Shown here: one piece after another, positions 34,713 to 48,701 of the stretch
How the letters are laid out: every line of letters begins with the position of its first letter
Position numbering within the stretch: the stretch's first letter is position 1
NCBI RefSeq assembly: GCF_954871325.1
Contig: NC_088779.1
Span: 2,854,846 to 2,918,845, forward strand
Length of the DNA: 64,000 nt
From: Gordionus sp. m RMFG-2023
Taxonomy: Eukaryota; Nematomorpha; Gordioida; Chordodea; Parachordodidae
Direction: 5' to 3'
Notes under the pieces: model-generated
Seen by the model: the letters and a program-made list of their open reading frames with translations, nothing else
The model's database searches: none
What the model was told of the DNA's origin: nothing
Made by a program: the position numbers and the translations under genes

Positions 34713-35061
34713 CGTAAGTTTTAAAGTTTATTCGAATCAGAGAAATTACAATTAAAAAAAAGAAATTCTATTACAAAAAAAAAATATTAAAATGATTAAT
34801 GGTGTTTTGTTTTCCACCTTTATAATTTTTAAAACAAAGGGGGAAAGAAAAAGTTGTTATTTAATCGCGATATAATCATTCATACAAAATAAAAGAAGAT
34901 GGGAAAACAAAAGAAACAAGGAGAAACAAAAATAAAAGAAATAAGGGGGGGGGGATAGAACATAACAATTTGGTTAGAGATGCTGAGCAAACAAGGTTGA
35001 TGTTAGTAGCGTGATCTAAAAAAAACATGGCTTGTTTATATTTGTGATGTGAGTATGACAC

Positions 35062-37004
35062 ATGTTTGTTTAAATATTATTTTATAATAAACACCCATCC
35101 TTTATTTCATTATCATATTTTTAAGCATATGGCACTATCAAAATCGTAAGGTCACAAAGGCTGCATTTTTAATTCAATATTCAAAGTAATCTTTCAATAT
35201 TATCATTATTATTAGATATTATAAATTCACCTTTTTTCATAAAAAATTCAATATATAAATTGAACTATATTATTTGAACAATAAACAATATGTTTTATAT
35301 TTAAAAAAAAATTATAATAATATTTCTAAGAAAATTTAAATGATATACCTAAGGTGTGCCAGGCAGAAATTCAGTGAAATATTTTTATCAAATAAATTAA
35401 TCTTGTTTTTGAGATGGGCATGATATTCATTCAAGTCCATGCTTTGTATATTATTATAATATAAAACTTTTCATTAATTGTCATTTTATTTTTAAATATG
35501 AAGTTAGATATGTATAAATGATATTTGTATATTTTTAATAATAAAAATGATGATAGTAATCAACTTATATCTAATTTAATTATTAAATAAATTTATCGTT
35601 TTATTTAAAGGAATGTTATTCCTCTCTAATGGATAAAAATATCAATATCATTTTATTATAGTCTATTATAATATAATCAATATTGTAGACCATTTTTTTG
35701 AAAATTTGATAGACCAAAATTAACTGTACAAAAACTCTTAATTAACTCTTGAGAGTGTAACATAGATAGTGTGAGATCTTTCTTACTACAATTTTAATCA
35801 TTAACAAGTTGTGTCTGTTTAAAACTAAGATTATCCTGGTACATAAATTAGTTTTATAAGGTGTTATTTAACCTGGTTTATATAAACTTTTAAGAAGGAA
35901 AATTGAATAATTCTAAGCCTTATCTGTAAACATTTTCTATATTTTTTTTGCACAAGTTATTTGGCTTAGACTAAAAAAATTATTTTCTCACTCTGCTGCC
36001 ACTGATCTAACTCTCACTCACAATGTCTAAGAAGTATAATAAAATAAAATTCTATATTTTTCATTAAATTAACAAAAATTTTATGATCTTTACAAACAGT
36101 TATAATTTTAAAATTAATTTTTTTATATCATATTTTTTAATATTAATTGAAAAAAGAATAATTTAATCACAGTTAAACCTTATAATATTTATTAGCCAAT
36201 TTTTTAAATGGTTGAAAATAATTATTGTAAAGGTTAGTTCACTTTCATTTACCTATATAATATTAATGTTATAAAAAATAACTCAAGGTAATAATGTTGA
36301 GGTTTTTACTCCCCCCCCCCCTCAATTTAGGCCTAAATAGGAAATGTCTTTTAAAAAGGCTGAAATAGCCACTCAATTTAATTCTATATGAATTTTTTTT
36401 TTTTAAATTTAGTGTGAGTTAAAATTCCCATTTTGACCTCTTGAGGGTTATTAAAGACTATTATTATTTTCTGGGTTAATATCATCATCAATTCAATTTA
36501 GAATTATGAATTTAAGAATATCAACATTATATCAAAATAAACCATCATAATAAATTTAAATACATTTATTTATCAAATATCTATGTTTCATTTGTTCATT
36601 TTTTGTAAAAAATAAATAAATGAATGAACAAGTATATATATAATAATTTACTTATTTATTAAAAAAAAAATTCCAATTATCTATAATCAAATTCCTTTAG
36701 TCAGGGAAAAAGGGGAGGGGGGAGCTTCTAAAATATTTTTGGACGTCCCCAAAATGCCGCGCCCTTTTTTAATGAATTACCAACTACAACGAATTTGAAT
36801 AATGTTTAATTGCATCATTTTCTTTTTATTTTACCTTTTTTTTTGCATATATTAAATTTATACATTGCATAATTTCGTATTTTTAAAACTATTGCATCAT
36901 TTTTTTTTAAAAAATGAACATATGCTTTAGAGCATTTATTTTTATACCCCATCCTAAGCGAACACGAAGTTAGCCACGAATTTTATCGCCGAATTCGTAA
37001 AAAT
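35062..37004. other. Intergenic AT-rich DNA, no gene seen
   Basis: Long stretch without coding character. A C-run of 11 lies at 36,311-36,321. TGAATGAA lies at 36,621 and TTCATTCA at 35,426. Confidence 0.5.
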
Positions 37005-37505
37005 AAGCCGCATTTATAGTAAACGCGTTTTGTTCGAGCGTTGCGTTATTATAAAATAAAGCCGATAAATAGGGAGCGATTTATGATGATAAACGCTACG
37101 ATAAAAAATTTTTTTTAAAAAACATATGTTGCGATGCATTGATTTAAAATATGACAATTACAAAAATTTAATGCCAAAATCGGTAAGAAAAAAAGGTATA
37201 TGATTTTTTTTTTCTTAAATATTATATAAAATAATCAGTGGCCAGGATTTTTTAAAAATATATTTTATTTATTTTTGATTTTTTTAGCTAATAATGGCGA
37301 TTTCAAATATTTGGTTTTAAAATATACGGCCCGGTCCGGTTCGGATATATTTAAAAAATTAAAATACGGCCCGGCCCGGATACCCGGGCCAGGCTATTTT
37401 AACTTTTATCTTAAATTAGATTTTTTGTAAAAAAAAACTGAATCAGCTGTAATAACGCCACGCTCGAAAATAACGCGTACGCGTTTACTATAAACCCGGC
37501 GTTAC
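37005..37505. mobile_element. Fold-back element with about 45-bp arms and a nested GC-word island
   Basis: Left arm (37,009-37,054) reads CCGCATTTATAGTAAACGCG, TTCGAGCGTTGCGTTATT. Right arm (about 37,450-37,500) is its inverse, AATAACGCCACGCTCGAA then CGCGTTTACTATAAACCCGG. The centre holds a GGCCCGGTCCGG / GGCCCGGATACCC island at 37,320-37,400. No open frame, so non-autonomous. Confidence 0.7.
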
Positions 37506-39680
37506 GCACATTCGGGGAGATCGGAGAAGACGGGAGTGTTAAATATAATTTTTGATCATGAAAATTTAAGTGGTTTTATTGATACATTTATTTTGGTATA
37601 CATTTATTATACCGACAAACATATAAATTTAAATCGATAATTTTTATGCGCTAACAAAAATTTCTTCCATTTTATCCTTCAAGATCCCCAATAAATTTAA
37701 ATGTATGAATGGTCCTTGCTTAATTGTCTTGATCAATCTATACGAAAAAACTATTATATATATAAGATAATCGAAAAATCAAAGGAAAGATAATAAGGAA
37801 AGTGTTATTTTGATTTAATGAGTTAATATTTTTTTTTGTTCTTCATTTTATAAAATAATGTTTAAGATAACCTCCTTCTTTTGGCTCGGGCTGGTACGAA
37901 GCAGAGACTTTTATAATTCCCCACAAGCTTTTTGGAGAGATTATTCCCTACTCCTCCACCTAATTTCAATGGCGACTTACGTCATATCCCCCCCCCCTTT
38001 AGTAGAAGTTCCTGTGCCGAATTAGACACCTTTCCGGTTGGCATCATAAACCTGCATTATTTACCTGAATAGCTCACTCGCTTATTTTAATGTTCCTTAA
38101 TTCTCACTTTTCACAATTCGAAACATCGTCATTAGAATTGTTTTCTCGGGTTGTCTTCTCTTCTGAAAGGGTGGTCCCTGTAAAGTACATCTTTTCACTC
38201 AATCGTTTACCGCTTATCCGATCGACAGTCAAAATCATTCTCTTTCATAGATACCTAACCATACGCCATTCATTATCATTTCTCACACCTGAAGCATTCT
38301 ATCCTATATAACTTATTAAATCTTCCTATGAAGCCACGTCTTCCAACCCCATATCACCTTACACCGTTTTTTTTATAAAGATGCACTTATTGTGTACTTT
38401 TATTTATTCTAATCCGCTTATCACCAAAAAATGCAATTTCCGGTCAAATTCCATTAAAATACGCAAATTTTTTGGTTTGTGGAGCTTGAACTCTGTTGAC
38501 CTTCACTGATATATATTTTTTTTTCTCGAGTCGTAAATCTTTTTATATTTCTTTCAATGCGCCATTAGCCACGATAAATATAAATTTGCGAAATATTTTG
38601 AGTGTCCGTAGTTTTCTATAGGATGACCGCCAAGTCAAGCCAGCCAATTAAAATTCTGCGCAATTTGTTTTAATTATAAAGGAAAAATATCGATTTTTCT
38701 TTCTTTCTTTTGGAAATGACCTCCTCCTTTTTATAAACTAGTAATTATTATCATTTATAATTAATCTAACCTTTTCTTTGTTCGACACTAATTATAATCA
38801 TTTTCAAAAATAAAATAATACAAAGAGAGAAATAAACTATTCAAACCTAAATTTGAGCGCTCAGTTTTTTGTTGTTGTAAAATCTGTTGGCGTTTAGCCG
38901 TAAATCGGAGAAATGGCGGTGCGGCGGAAAAAGTAGCTCAAACCTTGAGACCTAGGCATGATGAAGCCCCAAACATCTGGTAGAGGCCATAAGCGACTTT
39001 GGATGTATCCCCGGGATCCGCATCCGCTCGCCCGGGTTTGAATTTTTTTTAATTAAAATTTTTGAACCCGACATGGAAATCCGGCCGGACGTTCCGGATA
39101 TCTTAAAATTTCTTTATTTTTTTTGGAACCCTGATTTTATCACATTGTTTCAGAGGAAAGGAGGGGTGGGGAGTGGGTGGACTTGAAAAATGTGAGCAGT
39201 AAATTGGTATTAATTGAGCGCTATAATCACATGTTTTTCAAAATGATTATTAATCGACATTTTTTTTAAAAATCGCTCCGCCCCACAAACGAGATTTTTA
39301 GAAGAAAAAATTTAATACATGGATTTTGTAAAAATTATACTAATTTTTTTTGACCCGGATCGGGTTTTCAGCTGATTTCCGGTTTTTTCCCTCCAAAAAT
39401 CACCCAAACAAAATCTTTTTTCCCGACTATTTTTTAAGGTTTACAAAAGCTTATATATTTTTTTTTTAAAAAAAAATATTATTCCTTAAGATAAAGACAA
39501 ATGTAAATTTAATTCGTGATTTATTTAATTTTTTTTTTTTGATTTTTGAAGGATGTTTGAAGGAAGAAAGAATGAGTGAATGTCACTCACTTTATTTCGA
39601 TAGCATCGTATTTTTTCAAATAAATACTTATTGTTGCAAGTGTATAGTTAGTGAAGGATAGGGGTGGGAGGGGGGGGGAG
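37506..39680. other. Intergenic region, no gene supported
   Basis: Parts of 37,860-38,340 are less AT-rich and carry a C-run at 37,988-37,997. The one open frame near 38,090 has no start context, splice partner or family resemblance. CCCGGG/CCGG-word islands lie at 38,990-39,110 and 39,350-39,400. Confidence 0.45.
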
Positions 39681-41314
39681 TTTCTGTTCGGACTCGAAAA
39701 AATATATTACGAGAGTCTGGAGAATTCGCTCTTAGACGGCAGAAAAGTTTTTGATACCTATCAACGAAATCACGAGACTTGCGTAATATTATTTTGGCTA
39801 AAATTTTTACTTAGAACCAGCCGTTTAACAGCATTGACCCTAATATACATTTTTTCCGTTATTCGGTTAGATCGAATATTAATTTTTTTTATACAAGTTT
39901 AATTTGAAATCCGATTCGAACAACGATTTTTTTCTCTCCTGACTAACTCGAACTTTGACTACGAATTATTTTTCGTGCTTTAAATCTTCTCTTAAGTATC
40001 TAAACAAAAAGTTATTGTCTTAGAAATTTGCTTTAGCCAATCAAATTAAAGAATGATCTTGAAGTGATAATTATACATTTTTTAAATAATATTTTAAGAA
40101 GTTGTAGATTACAAATTTTCCTACGGGGGTTATAATATTTTTTCTCATAAAATTAACCACCTAAAATATAATGGCATGATAATTGAGAATAAATGAAATG
40201 GTTTAAAGATTCATTGTTATTTTTTCATTCCACGAAAACAATAGACAAATTTATTTCATTTTTTTGTTTAATTTAAGGCTACATCATCCGAGTTCCATTA
40301 TTTTTTATTTTAAAGTATAAATAAGTGGCCCGACTTAAGAGTTATCCGTCTAAACTTTAAAACGGAATCGCGTCAAAGTATAAACCGAGATCAAAACCCA
40401 TTTTATTTTTTTTTAAAGATAATTTAGTAACAGGAACTATCTTTTAGAAGAATATTCAAAACCGGAAGTCAGATTTTAATCCAGTTGTCAGATCCTTTTA
40501 AATTCCATTATTGCTTATGGAGAGGGGGGGTTAAGTTAAAATATTAAAATTGCTTTTCATACGTTATATCTTGGCTTCTACGAGATTTTCTTTTTGTAGA
40601 AATAAATAAGCTCTACGCGTGCGCGTTTAGAGATTATGGCTTTGAAAAATTTATTTTTACACTTAATTTTGCTCCTAAAAAACTTAAGTTTTTTTTCTAC
40701 TAATTGTTAATGGTCTTCCATATTGTCCATGTATTACTACGCCTATTACATCAATATTCATCTTTTTAATATATCCGCCATTGAAGGTAAGGAGGGCGTT
40801 AGTTACGACCTACCTGAAATGACACCTTGTGAACGCGTACCTTTTTTCTTCTTAAAACGGAACCTATATTGTTAGTTTTTTTTTACACCCAGCTCCAACA
40901 ATTATAAGAATATTTGATTTATTTTGTTCTTTTAATTTTAAACATGGTTTGGATTAATTTTATACTACTTTAACCATTTCGAATTTCCGGTCCAATTTAT
41001 ATAATCTTTATAACTGGACGGTGGGGGATGGGGGTTATAACTCTACCCTTGTTTTTCGAAGAAATTTCGTATTTTATATTTTTACTTTGTAATTTAAAAT
41101 CAATAAGGGAAAAAAATGGTCATTATTCATAAATAAGTACACGGTAAAGAAAATATTATTATGGTAAACCAAAAAATAAAACCTTTTAAAATATTTATTT
41201 TTTTTCTCATTAAAATAATCAATATTTAAATTAAGTCCTGGATTTATTTTTTTTTCTGTCAATAAATAAATTTTATTTATTTATGAATCAATATTCCTGG
41301 GACTTGCAGATTTG

Positions 41315-41610
41315 ACAATGCAATCATCAAAAGTGTGCATCAATGAAAAACAGCTGTGGACGCCATTTTGATTGGTCATATCATTATTTAAAAAAAATTT
41401 TAAAACGAGAGGGCCAATTTATTCCCATGTCTGATTTATTAAAGAATTGCCTGATCAGCGAGATATAACAACGAAGCAAGTTATCAATTTAATAGTAGTT
41501 TTTAACATGAGAATAATTGCCTATATGACCAAAAATGGTTGCATTCAACGACGCTTTCAAATACATTATTACGCATGCGTCGTCAATCTAGCTATTATCA
41601 TATGTCATTA
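41315..41610 (+). mobile_element. MITE family A, copy 3
   Basis: Same orientation as the 16,600 copy. Order: AAAAGTGTGCATCAATGAAA, CAGCTGTGGACGCCATTTTG, GATTTATTAAAGAATTGCCT, AAGCAAGTTATCAATTTAAT, then CAACGACGCTTTCAAA, CATGCGTCGTCAATCTAG and ATATGTCATTA. The left terminus is eroded. Confidence 0.85.
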
Positions 41611-42429
41611 GGCGAAGTATACAAAAATGCAGCATTTTTAAATATACCTGCTAACTGAGATGGCGGGGTAAAACTTTATTCTAATTTTTTTAGCATCCTA
41701 GTTTCTTAATATGGCGGTCCATTTAATCCCATTTTAAAATTTAAAATTCTTGTATAAATACCACTATGATTAATATCAGTGTTTTTAAAAAAAAATTGGA
41801 AAATTAAAATATCAAGATTTCGCTTTCCTGGAGGAAATTAATATATAAAAAAAACGCAGATAAAATACAAGGGATATTTTTTTTTGGTTAATATGCGTAT
41901 AAAAGTATTTTAAATACAAAATATTTTTTTTTTAAAAAAATATATACTTTTTTTTATTATTATTATAATACCAATTAAGAATTTTTTTTTGTTAACTTAT
42001 GGTATTTTTCTTAAAAATTATGTAAATGAATGAATGATATGTTATCGAAAAATTTGTATAGGTAAAGGTATATTATTCTTATATGAAGATTATCAGAATT
42101 TTAATATAATAGAGAAGACACCGAGAGATAATTTTAGAATAATTCTTAATTGCTTTTTATTTTATTGTTGATTTTGGAGGGTTAATATTTTGTAGGACAA
42201 TTCGTTTTAGCGGGAAATGCTTCAAACACTGAAGATATTTTTTTTTCAATAAAAAAAAAACTGTTTTTCCAAGGAGAATTTTAGGAGCTACAAAATAATA
42301 AAATGATCATATGAGATTCCTATAATATTAGAATGTTTGATGGTTTTTTTGTAAAACATTTATTTAACGATAGAAGAGAAATCAAAGTATTAAAATAAAA
42401 TTACCCAAAATTTTTTTGTGAATATTTTA

Positions 42430-43310
42430 TTTATCATTCGTCATTCTTTAAGCTCTTCGGCCACGGTGAGTTCTTCTCCCGCCCATCAGACAAGGTTAAA
42501 AGATATATGGGGAGGGGGGTGGGTTAATTTAAAATGACAAGAATCATCCACCAATTTTTGGGGCTGGCTGCGGTTACCTTTGCGCACATGAAGACTAGCT
42601 TTACGTTACGGGCATTAAAGGGATAGTGTAAGCCTTAAAATAAATTTTTTAAATTTTGATATGGGTCTAGAAATGTTAAATTTAATTTGCAGGTAGGATC
42701 ATGTGAGAGATTAGTGCTAAGATGCGTTTTGTTTTAAGTATTCTAAAGATTCATAAATACGTTCATATCTATTGATTTCAGATTTAATTGTTTTCACATA
42801 ACAATTGATCAAATTCAACATTCATTTGAACCGGAGTTATTTATAACAATATTGCAAAAAATATATTTTTATTTTTAAAATCTTTTAATTTTTTTTTGAA
42901 AAATATCCAATATTATAATTTTAATTTACTAAATTATTATATATTTCATTATATATTATTTTATTAATTGATATTTAATTTGTTTTTTTTTACATTTTAT
43001 TCAAAATAAAGTTACATTATTTGTTATACAGAAAATTTAAATAATTATATAGTGCGCTCAGCAATATAAATTTATATATATATTTATATATTAATAAAGT
43101 GCTGTGCGTATGATTTGTTGTAAAACATTTCCCATCTTGCTATAATTATTGTAAAAATAACATATTGAATAACATTTAAAAAAAAATGAAATATATATAT
43201 AGCAAGTTAAACAATTTTTTTTTAAAGAAAGTTGTCTACAAAATTATATTGATTCTGTAGATAAATAAAAAAATGCTGATAATTAAGAAAGAAAAAATAT
43301 ATTGAACTAT
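42430..43310. other. Intergenic, no gene seen
   Basis: A less AT-rich patch at 42,440-42,620 contains CCACG|GTGAGT, a good donor-like site, but no supported exon was found. The rest is A/T runs. Confidence 0.4.
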
Positions 43311-43314
43311 ATGA

Positions 43315-43385
43315 GTGGCGTAACTAGGAATTTTCCTTAAAGGGGGTAGGGCCGGGCCTGCAGATCTTCTGACTACAGCTACCAT
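43315..43385. mobile_element. Broken 5' end of the hAT-type MITE
   Basis: GAGTGGCGTAACTAGGAATT, TTCCTTAAAGGGGG matches the left end of the element at 32,914. It then changes abruptly to a GGGCCGGGCCTGCAGATCTT island. No right terminus was found nearby. Confidence 0.6.
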
Positions 43386-43929
43386 TTAAAAATGGACGAT
43401 TTATCTATATATACATTTACTACGTTATCGATTTTTTTTTTTACAAAACATCCCGAAGGATCAAATACGCCCCACGCTCTATATCATTTGCCCCCCCCCT
43501 CCTTTATAAATGAAATCGCGAAATGTATAATATATTATATTATATATATAAAAAATCTAAAAATAAAATTTTCGCGTTTGTAAAACATTACAAGATACAA
43601 TTTTTTGATTAATGAAGATGATTTTTTTTTTTCGAAATTCACTAAATTGCCTCTCGGAAGAATTAACGTTCCCTTATTAAACAAAAAAAAAATTAATAAT
43701 TTTTTGTTTTATCACCAAATTTTTTATATTATATGTCAACTTATGTACTATAATTATGGAAAATATTTATTACATTTTGAAATCGGAAACTAGATTTTAA
43801 ATCGCGGGGAGAACGCAAGCCCAAAATATACGGTTGGATTCCGTCGCTAGCTTAAGAGAGGGTGGGAGTCGGGGCGAATTGTTATTGGATTTTGAGTGGT
43901 TCAAACTGATTATCGTTATTTTTTTAGTG

Positions 43930-44420
43930 ATAGGGTCCAATGCGGACCCCGTATAGCGATTCAAATTAGTCCAACTTCACATAGATTTCGAAAACGGGTT
44001 CGGGTTCACAGAATGCCCTTTGAACCGGGGTTATTAGGCTCGGTTCTCGGTTCGGACTAAGCTCTGGTATGGAAATCATTGGATATTATGGTCATAACTC
44101 TCTTGACACTTCTAAGCTAATAACCTAACCCCCCCCCCCCCTCCGATAACTATCCACCTCTCCTGTTAGGACTCTATGTATGTTGTAAAAGCAGGCCTCG
44201 TTTCATTTTCTTTATAAAAATCAGACACCTGCAGAAGTATCATCTGTACAGCCCGGCTCGGATTTTTTAAAAAAAATTTCGGCTCAGCCCGGGTTTTATA
44301 TTTCTAGGCCGGCCCTAATTTGGTTAAAAATATATTATATTTATTTTTTTTAATTTTAATGGTTAATAATGGCGATTCAAAAAATTCAGCCCTGGCTCAT
44401 ATAAATTTCAAAAAAATCAC
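43930..44420. repeat. Adjacent GGTTCGG and GGCCCGG islands
   Basis: 43,940-44,060 repeats GGGTTCGGGTTCAC, TTTGAACCGGGG and GGCTCGGTTCTCGGTTCGG. 44,245-44,420 carries GCCCGGCTCGGATTTTTT, GGCTCAGCCCGGG and CTAGGCCGGCCC around A/T runs. A 13-C run lies between them at 44,129-44,141. Confidence 0.5.
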
Positions 44421-44846
44421 GGGGCTATCTTAGGGCCGGTATTCGGCACGTTCACCATATCAGAGGTTGAGCATGCCTTGCACTTTCCCATATTCCAACC
44501 TTCAAAAATCACTCTTCGATCGAAATTCGGTGAGATTGGCGAAAACTATTCGATATCAAGATTGAATTCTGCAATTGGGCATTGACTGCGGCCATGCCAG
44601 ACGATATCTCATAATTGGTTAGTTCGAAATCATTGAAACGAGGATCAAGTATGTTTGTCACGAAATGAATATGTTTACATTTTGCTTGTAACATATTATT
44701 TCTGATCACTTTTGCCGCCAAGAAAATTAATATTCGTTTTTTTTTATTTGACGTTTGAAATGATATTTTAATATGATTATAAAAATTCCTCTTATTTAAT
44801 AACAAAATTATTTATCTGGATTTAAAAATTTTTTTTATGAAAGTGG

Positions 44847-45052
44847 TAGTGTTGTTAAACGGCTCGTTTTGAGCCTATTTTTAAAAACGGCCAACTCGAT
44901 ATTTCTTCTAGAATAATCTTACCGCAAGCCTGAAGAGTTTGCTTGTAGAAGGAACAAAGGTTTAGACATCTATTAGCTAAATCTCTAGGCTTAAGCATTT
45001 TTCTTGTTATAGCCATTTTTAAAATCGGCTCAAAACGAGCCCGTAACACTAG
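44847..45052. mobile_element. Fold-back MITE family B, well-preserved copy
   Basis: Left TAGTGTTGTTAAACGGCTCG, right AAATCGGCTCAAAACGAGCC and GTAACACTA. The inner arms keep CGCAAGCCTGAAGA and TCTCTAGGCTTAAGC. The antisense open frame that covers it is a repeat shadow. Confidence 0.88.
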
Positions 45053-45679
45053 AAAGTGTGGGTATAAATCGATGATAATGTCTTATAAAATATTTACGAG
45101 GGCTAAACCAGAGTTCATCATCCAGAATTTTTACACGCCTTTTCTCCTTCAAAAAAAAAGGTTATGAATAGCCATTTATAACAAAGGTCTCTTTGTTTAG
45201 TAATGACCTTTCTATCATGACGGTTGCTCCCGTTTGACTGGGGGAATTGTCCATTTTAGGTTTGAGACATGTTCACAATGGATTTTTCTTTGATAAAATT
45301 CCTTTTTTAAAAGAATATCCTTAATTTAGATAATTTTGCTATTATAGTTAAAATGTAAAATATTCCTTTAATCTTTTTTATAAAAAAAAATCAGCTGATA
45401 TAAAAATGCCTTGAAGAAAATGAAAATATTGTGATATGGTAAAATATGAATGATCATTTCGAAACTTTTTTTCTTACGATATTTCAAAAATTAGGAATGC
45501 GTTAAATATTTTCCGGGAATTTTAATCGAAATTTTGAATTTCGTTTCGGGTAATATGCCCGAAATTTTCGACGACGTTTTTGGTTTTTACCTCAATAAAA
45601 ACCCGCCTATAGAAATCCTCTGATTCACGATTCCGCTAATGGCATTAGAAATTTACGTAGACTGACGATTTACTCGTAA

Positions 45680-45815
45680 AAATGCATTTTGAAGCATCTT
45701 TGAAAACGAATCAGCTGGTGACACGCCATTTAAAAAAGAATAGTTCTCACAAAATTTTAGAGTGTTTGTATTGGTTACCCAAAATGGCGTGCCAGTTAAA
45801 GGAATGAATTGTCAG
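45680..45815. mobile_element. Short family A-like inverted pair
   Basis: AATCAGCTGGTGACACGCCA at left and CCCAAAATGGCGTGCCAG at right enclose about 60 bp. These are the same subterminal words as MITE family A, in a much shorter element. Confidence 0.45.
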
Positions 45816-45904
45816 CCTATGTATTATTATGTTATTGTATTTCCTCGTTATAACCAAACAAAAAAATTATTGAAAATTTGAAATTTTCATTATTTAAAAA
45901 CTTG

Positions 45905-46160
45905 TCTAATTTAGGCTCTCAATAATTTGGGCAACTCCTTAAATTTGACAAAAATTTTGAGTCCTAAACAAATTCATAACTAACTTCTATGCCCAATTTG
46001 GGCACCCCATAATTCGGGCCACTCTTTAATCTGACCAAAATTTTGCGTCCCAATCAAAATTCTTATTAATTAGCTACTGTATTATAAAAAATGCCTTGAT
46101 AAATTGGGAAACTGTATAATTTGGGCAAAAATCTTGGTCCCACGGTGCCCAAAAGATATA
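45905..46160. repeat. Degenerate tandem repeat, about 90-bp unit, three copies
   Basis: ATAATTTGGGCAACTCCTTA, then TTTGACAAAAATTTTGAGTC, recurs with changes (AATTCGGGCCACTCTTTAAT, CTGACCAAAATTTTGCGTCC) and again as TATAATTTGGGCAAAAATCT, TGGTCCCACGGTGCCC. Confidence 0.6.
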
Positions 46161-47589
46161 AAATTTAACATTAGGGGGTATATGGTCTCCTAATATTTTT
46201 TAACATTAAGATGATAGGAAAAAGATGATTATTTTATTAGATAATAATTTTTTTTTAACCAAATTTTCTCTTTTGTGTTATTTTTGGCTCTGGGTTTGCC
46301 TAATTTCCAAGCATATGATTTTATAAAAATTATTAATTTTTTTAAAAGAAATAACATATAAATTAATTTTTGCACTCTATTGTTCCTGCTGCTGCCAGGC
46401 TGGCGAAAAGGCACAGACGCTGCGTAGGCAAAGTCAATTATACAAAATAATTAAATAGATGCGCAGAGCCAACTTCTAGCCAATAAAAACACTTAGAATG
46501 GCTTTTACTCAATCGCTAAAAATTCGCCAAAACTGACCTAACCTATATTGACGACACATTGAAAAGCATTTAGAAATGTCCCCTTTCAATGACGCCTACT
46601 ACTACAGCCAATGGAATTTATTACAGCTGACTTTAATGTATGTACACTTTAATAGATTAATCATCAGTCTAGGTTAAGCATATTAATATCATCGATATAA
46701 TCATTCGACATTGAGGATTTTGCCTACCTTGTTATTAGGTTTTCTAAAAAAATTCTGAATAATTTTTTCTTTTCAGAAGAAAGTAAAAAATGGAGATTCC
46801 AGTATAAGAGTTCGTTAGCGGGTGTTTTTATTGGTCATATGGTACGCAAGCGCAATGTATAATACTTTATAGTTAATAATAGTTCAACCGAAGGAGATTT
46901 TTGAAATTAGATGTAATATATATAATTAAACAATCATCTGAAGTAAGGAGTAGGATTTAAAGGTGATATGGGTTAGGGTTAATTAAAGTTATATGAAAGA
47001 TATGGGATAGCCTGCCAAATCGACAAGTCATGTGATTATATATGGACGAATAGGAATTTAAATAAATCAGCGGTTGTAACGGCAATTTCTTTGAATTGGA
47101 CGATAATCTTTTTATTTTAGAGTTAAAGTTTAACGGGGGAAAGCACATGCCCAGAACATAACCCCTTAGGTTATGATAAAGGTTAAGGAGAAAACAGATT
47201 CCAGTATGGTTAATATATTTATATTAAAGTATTCTAATTGAAGATTATTTACCAAGTGGTCCGGCTTCAAAACATTAGCGATCATTTAGATTCGTAAAAA
47301 TATATCTGGTGAATCAATTCATGCTTCAAATACTTTGGGGGGCCATTTTTTAATTTTAACCGAAAAAATAAAAATATCCCCTGATAACTGACTCTTGTCC
47401 GATTCATACACAGTTATTAAAAACATATAGAAAACTTAAGACCCTTTCCCAATCCCTAACTAAATAAAACGCCATTTAAATTTCTATTTGGAATTAAGAA
47501 TCTAGAACGCACTCTTGTTGTCTTCTAGTTTGAATCCAAGTGTTGGGAAATGGCAATGATGTATATATATACACACTACTGGATAACTT

Positions 47590-47752
47590 CATTAATTAAA
47601 AATGTCCATACATAAGAGTCAGCTGTAACCCCATTTTGCGGTTAGTGCTAACTAATTGTCTTAATGCACATTTATGTCGCTCAATTTCAAAATGGCGCTA
47701 CGAGCTGACTCTTATGTATGGACACTTTAAAATTGCAATTAATGAATGAAAT
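47590..47752. mobile_element. Short MITE with near-perfect inverted termini
   Basis: CATTAATT, then GTCCATACATAAGAGTCAGC, faces GCTGACTCTTATGTATGGAC, then AATTAATG. Subterminal CCCCATTTTG and CAAAATGGCG relate it to family A. About 160 bp with no frame. Confidence 0.8.
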
Positions 47753-48502
47753 GCCAATATATCACTAAGAGGGGGGTCTATACGTGGATAAATGTAAATT
47801 TCTTTTTAAATTTTTTTGAAAGTAGGCGTTCATATTTGATTTTTTTTGATGTGAATATGATTGATGTCGCGAAATTTTATTTATTTATAAATTTAGAATA
47901 ATGAATGAATGAAAGATGATATAATTTACAAAATGTGTTAAATTTTGAATTTTGTACCTTAGGTGGGGTATAGGTAAGATGTACATTAAGATGACATATT
48001 AGGTATTTTATCATCCTTAATATTCGCGTTTGTATTTGCACAAACAAAGGTAAGAACATTTATAATGATAAAGCGCGTAGCCGAGGGGTCAGAAAGTGGA
48101 AGATCTCCCACCCCATCGGAAATTCGCTTCTTCTCGTAAATATAATTGTAAGCTACCCTTCACCCCCCCCCAATGTATACAAATATATCAACTATAAACA
48201 ATAAATTGAAATGAAAAATAATTTAAAAAAATTTTTTTTTTAAATAACGATTGTTAATTAAAATTTGCTGAAAAAAAATGGCTAAAGCTCAAAATTATTA
48301 TTAATAAAAATATAACGGTCAAAAGGTCAGCAATAAAAGGTATGGCGCATATTCCAAGCAAATAATCCCCCCCCCCACACTACCACCACCTCATAGAACC
48401 TGAATACGTCTATGATAGTGATTATTTAAAAAAGAACTAGATTTATTGGTAGATTTTGTTAGTAATTTTAATGCTAGTATAGGATTTAGAGTGAGTCCTG
48501 CA

Positions 48503-48701
48503 AGTAGTAAACGGCTCGAACTCAATATTTTATCCAGGAAAACGTCTCAAGTATCTCCCTGAAGATTTTGGTCATAGTTGGCCACAATTGTTTGGACATC
48601 TAATTGGCGAAATCTAGAGGCTTGGGACATATTTTTTTCTGGCTAAAATATTGAGCTAGCCGTTTCAGAAAATCGGCTCAAATTGAGCCATTTAAACACT
48701 C
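48503..48701. mobile_element. Fold-back MITE family B copy
   Basis: AGTAAACGGCTCGAACTC, AATATTTTATCCAGG at left and CTGGCTAAAATATTGAGC, AAATCGGCTCAAATTGAGCC at right. A further half-arm, GTAGAATATTGAGTTAGCCG, follows at about 48,705. Confidence 0.75.

Noticed and set aside
38090-38311. Open frame of 73 codons on +
   Set aside because: Low-complexity hydrophobic/serine composition, no start context, no splice partner, no family match.
44509-45049. Two antisense open frames
   Set aside because: The right one is a shadow of fold-back MITE family B; the left has no recognisable domain or exon borders.
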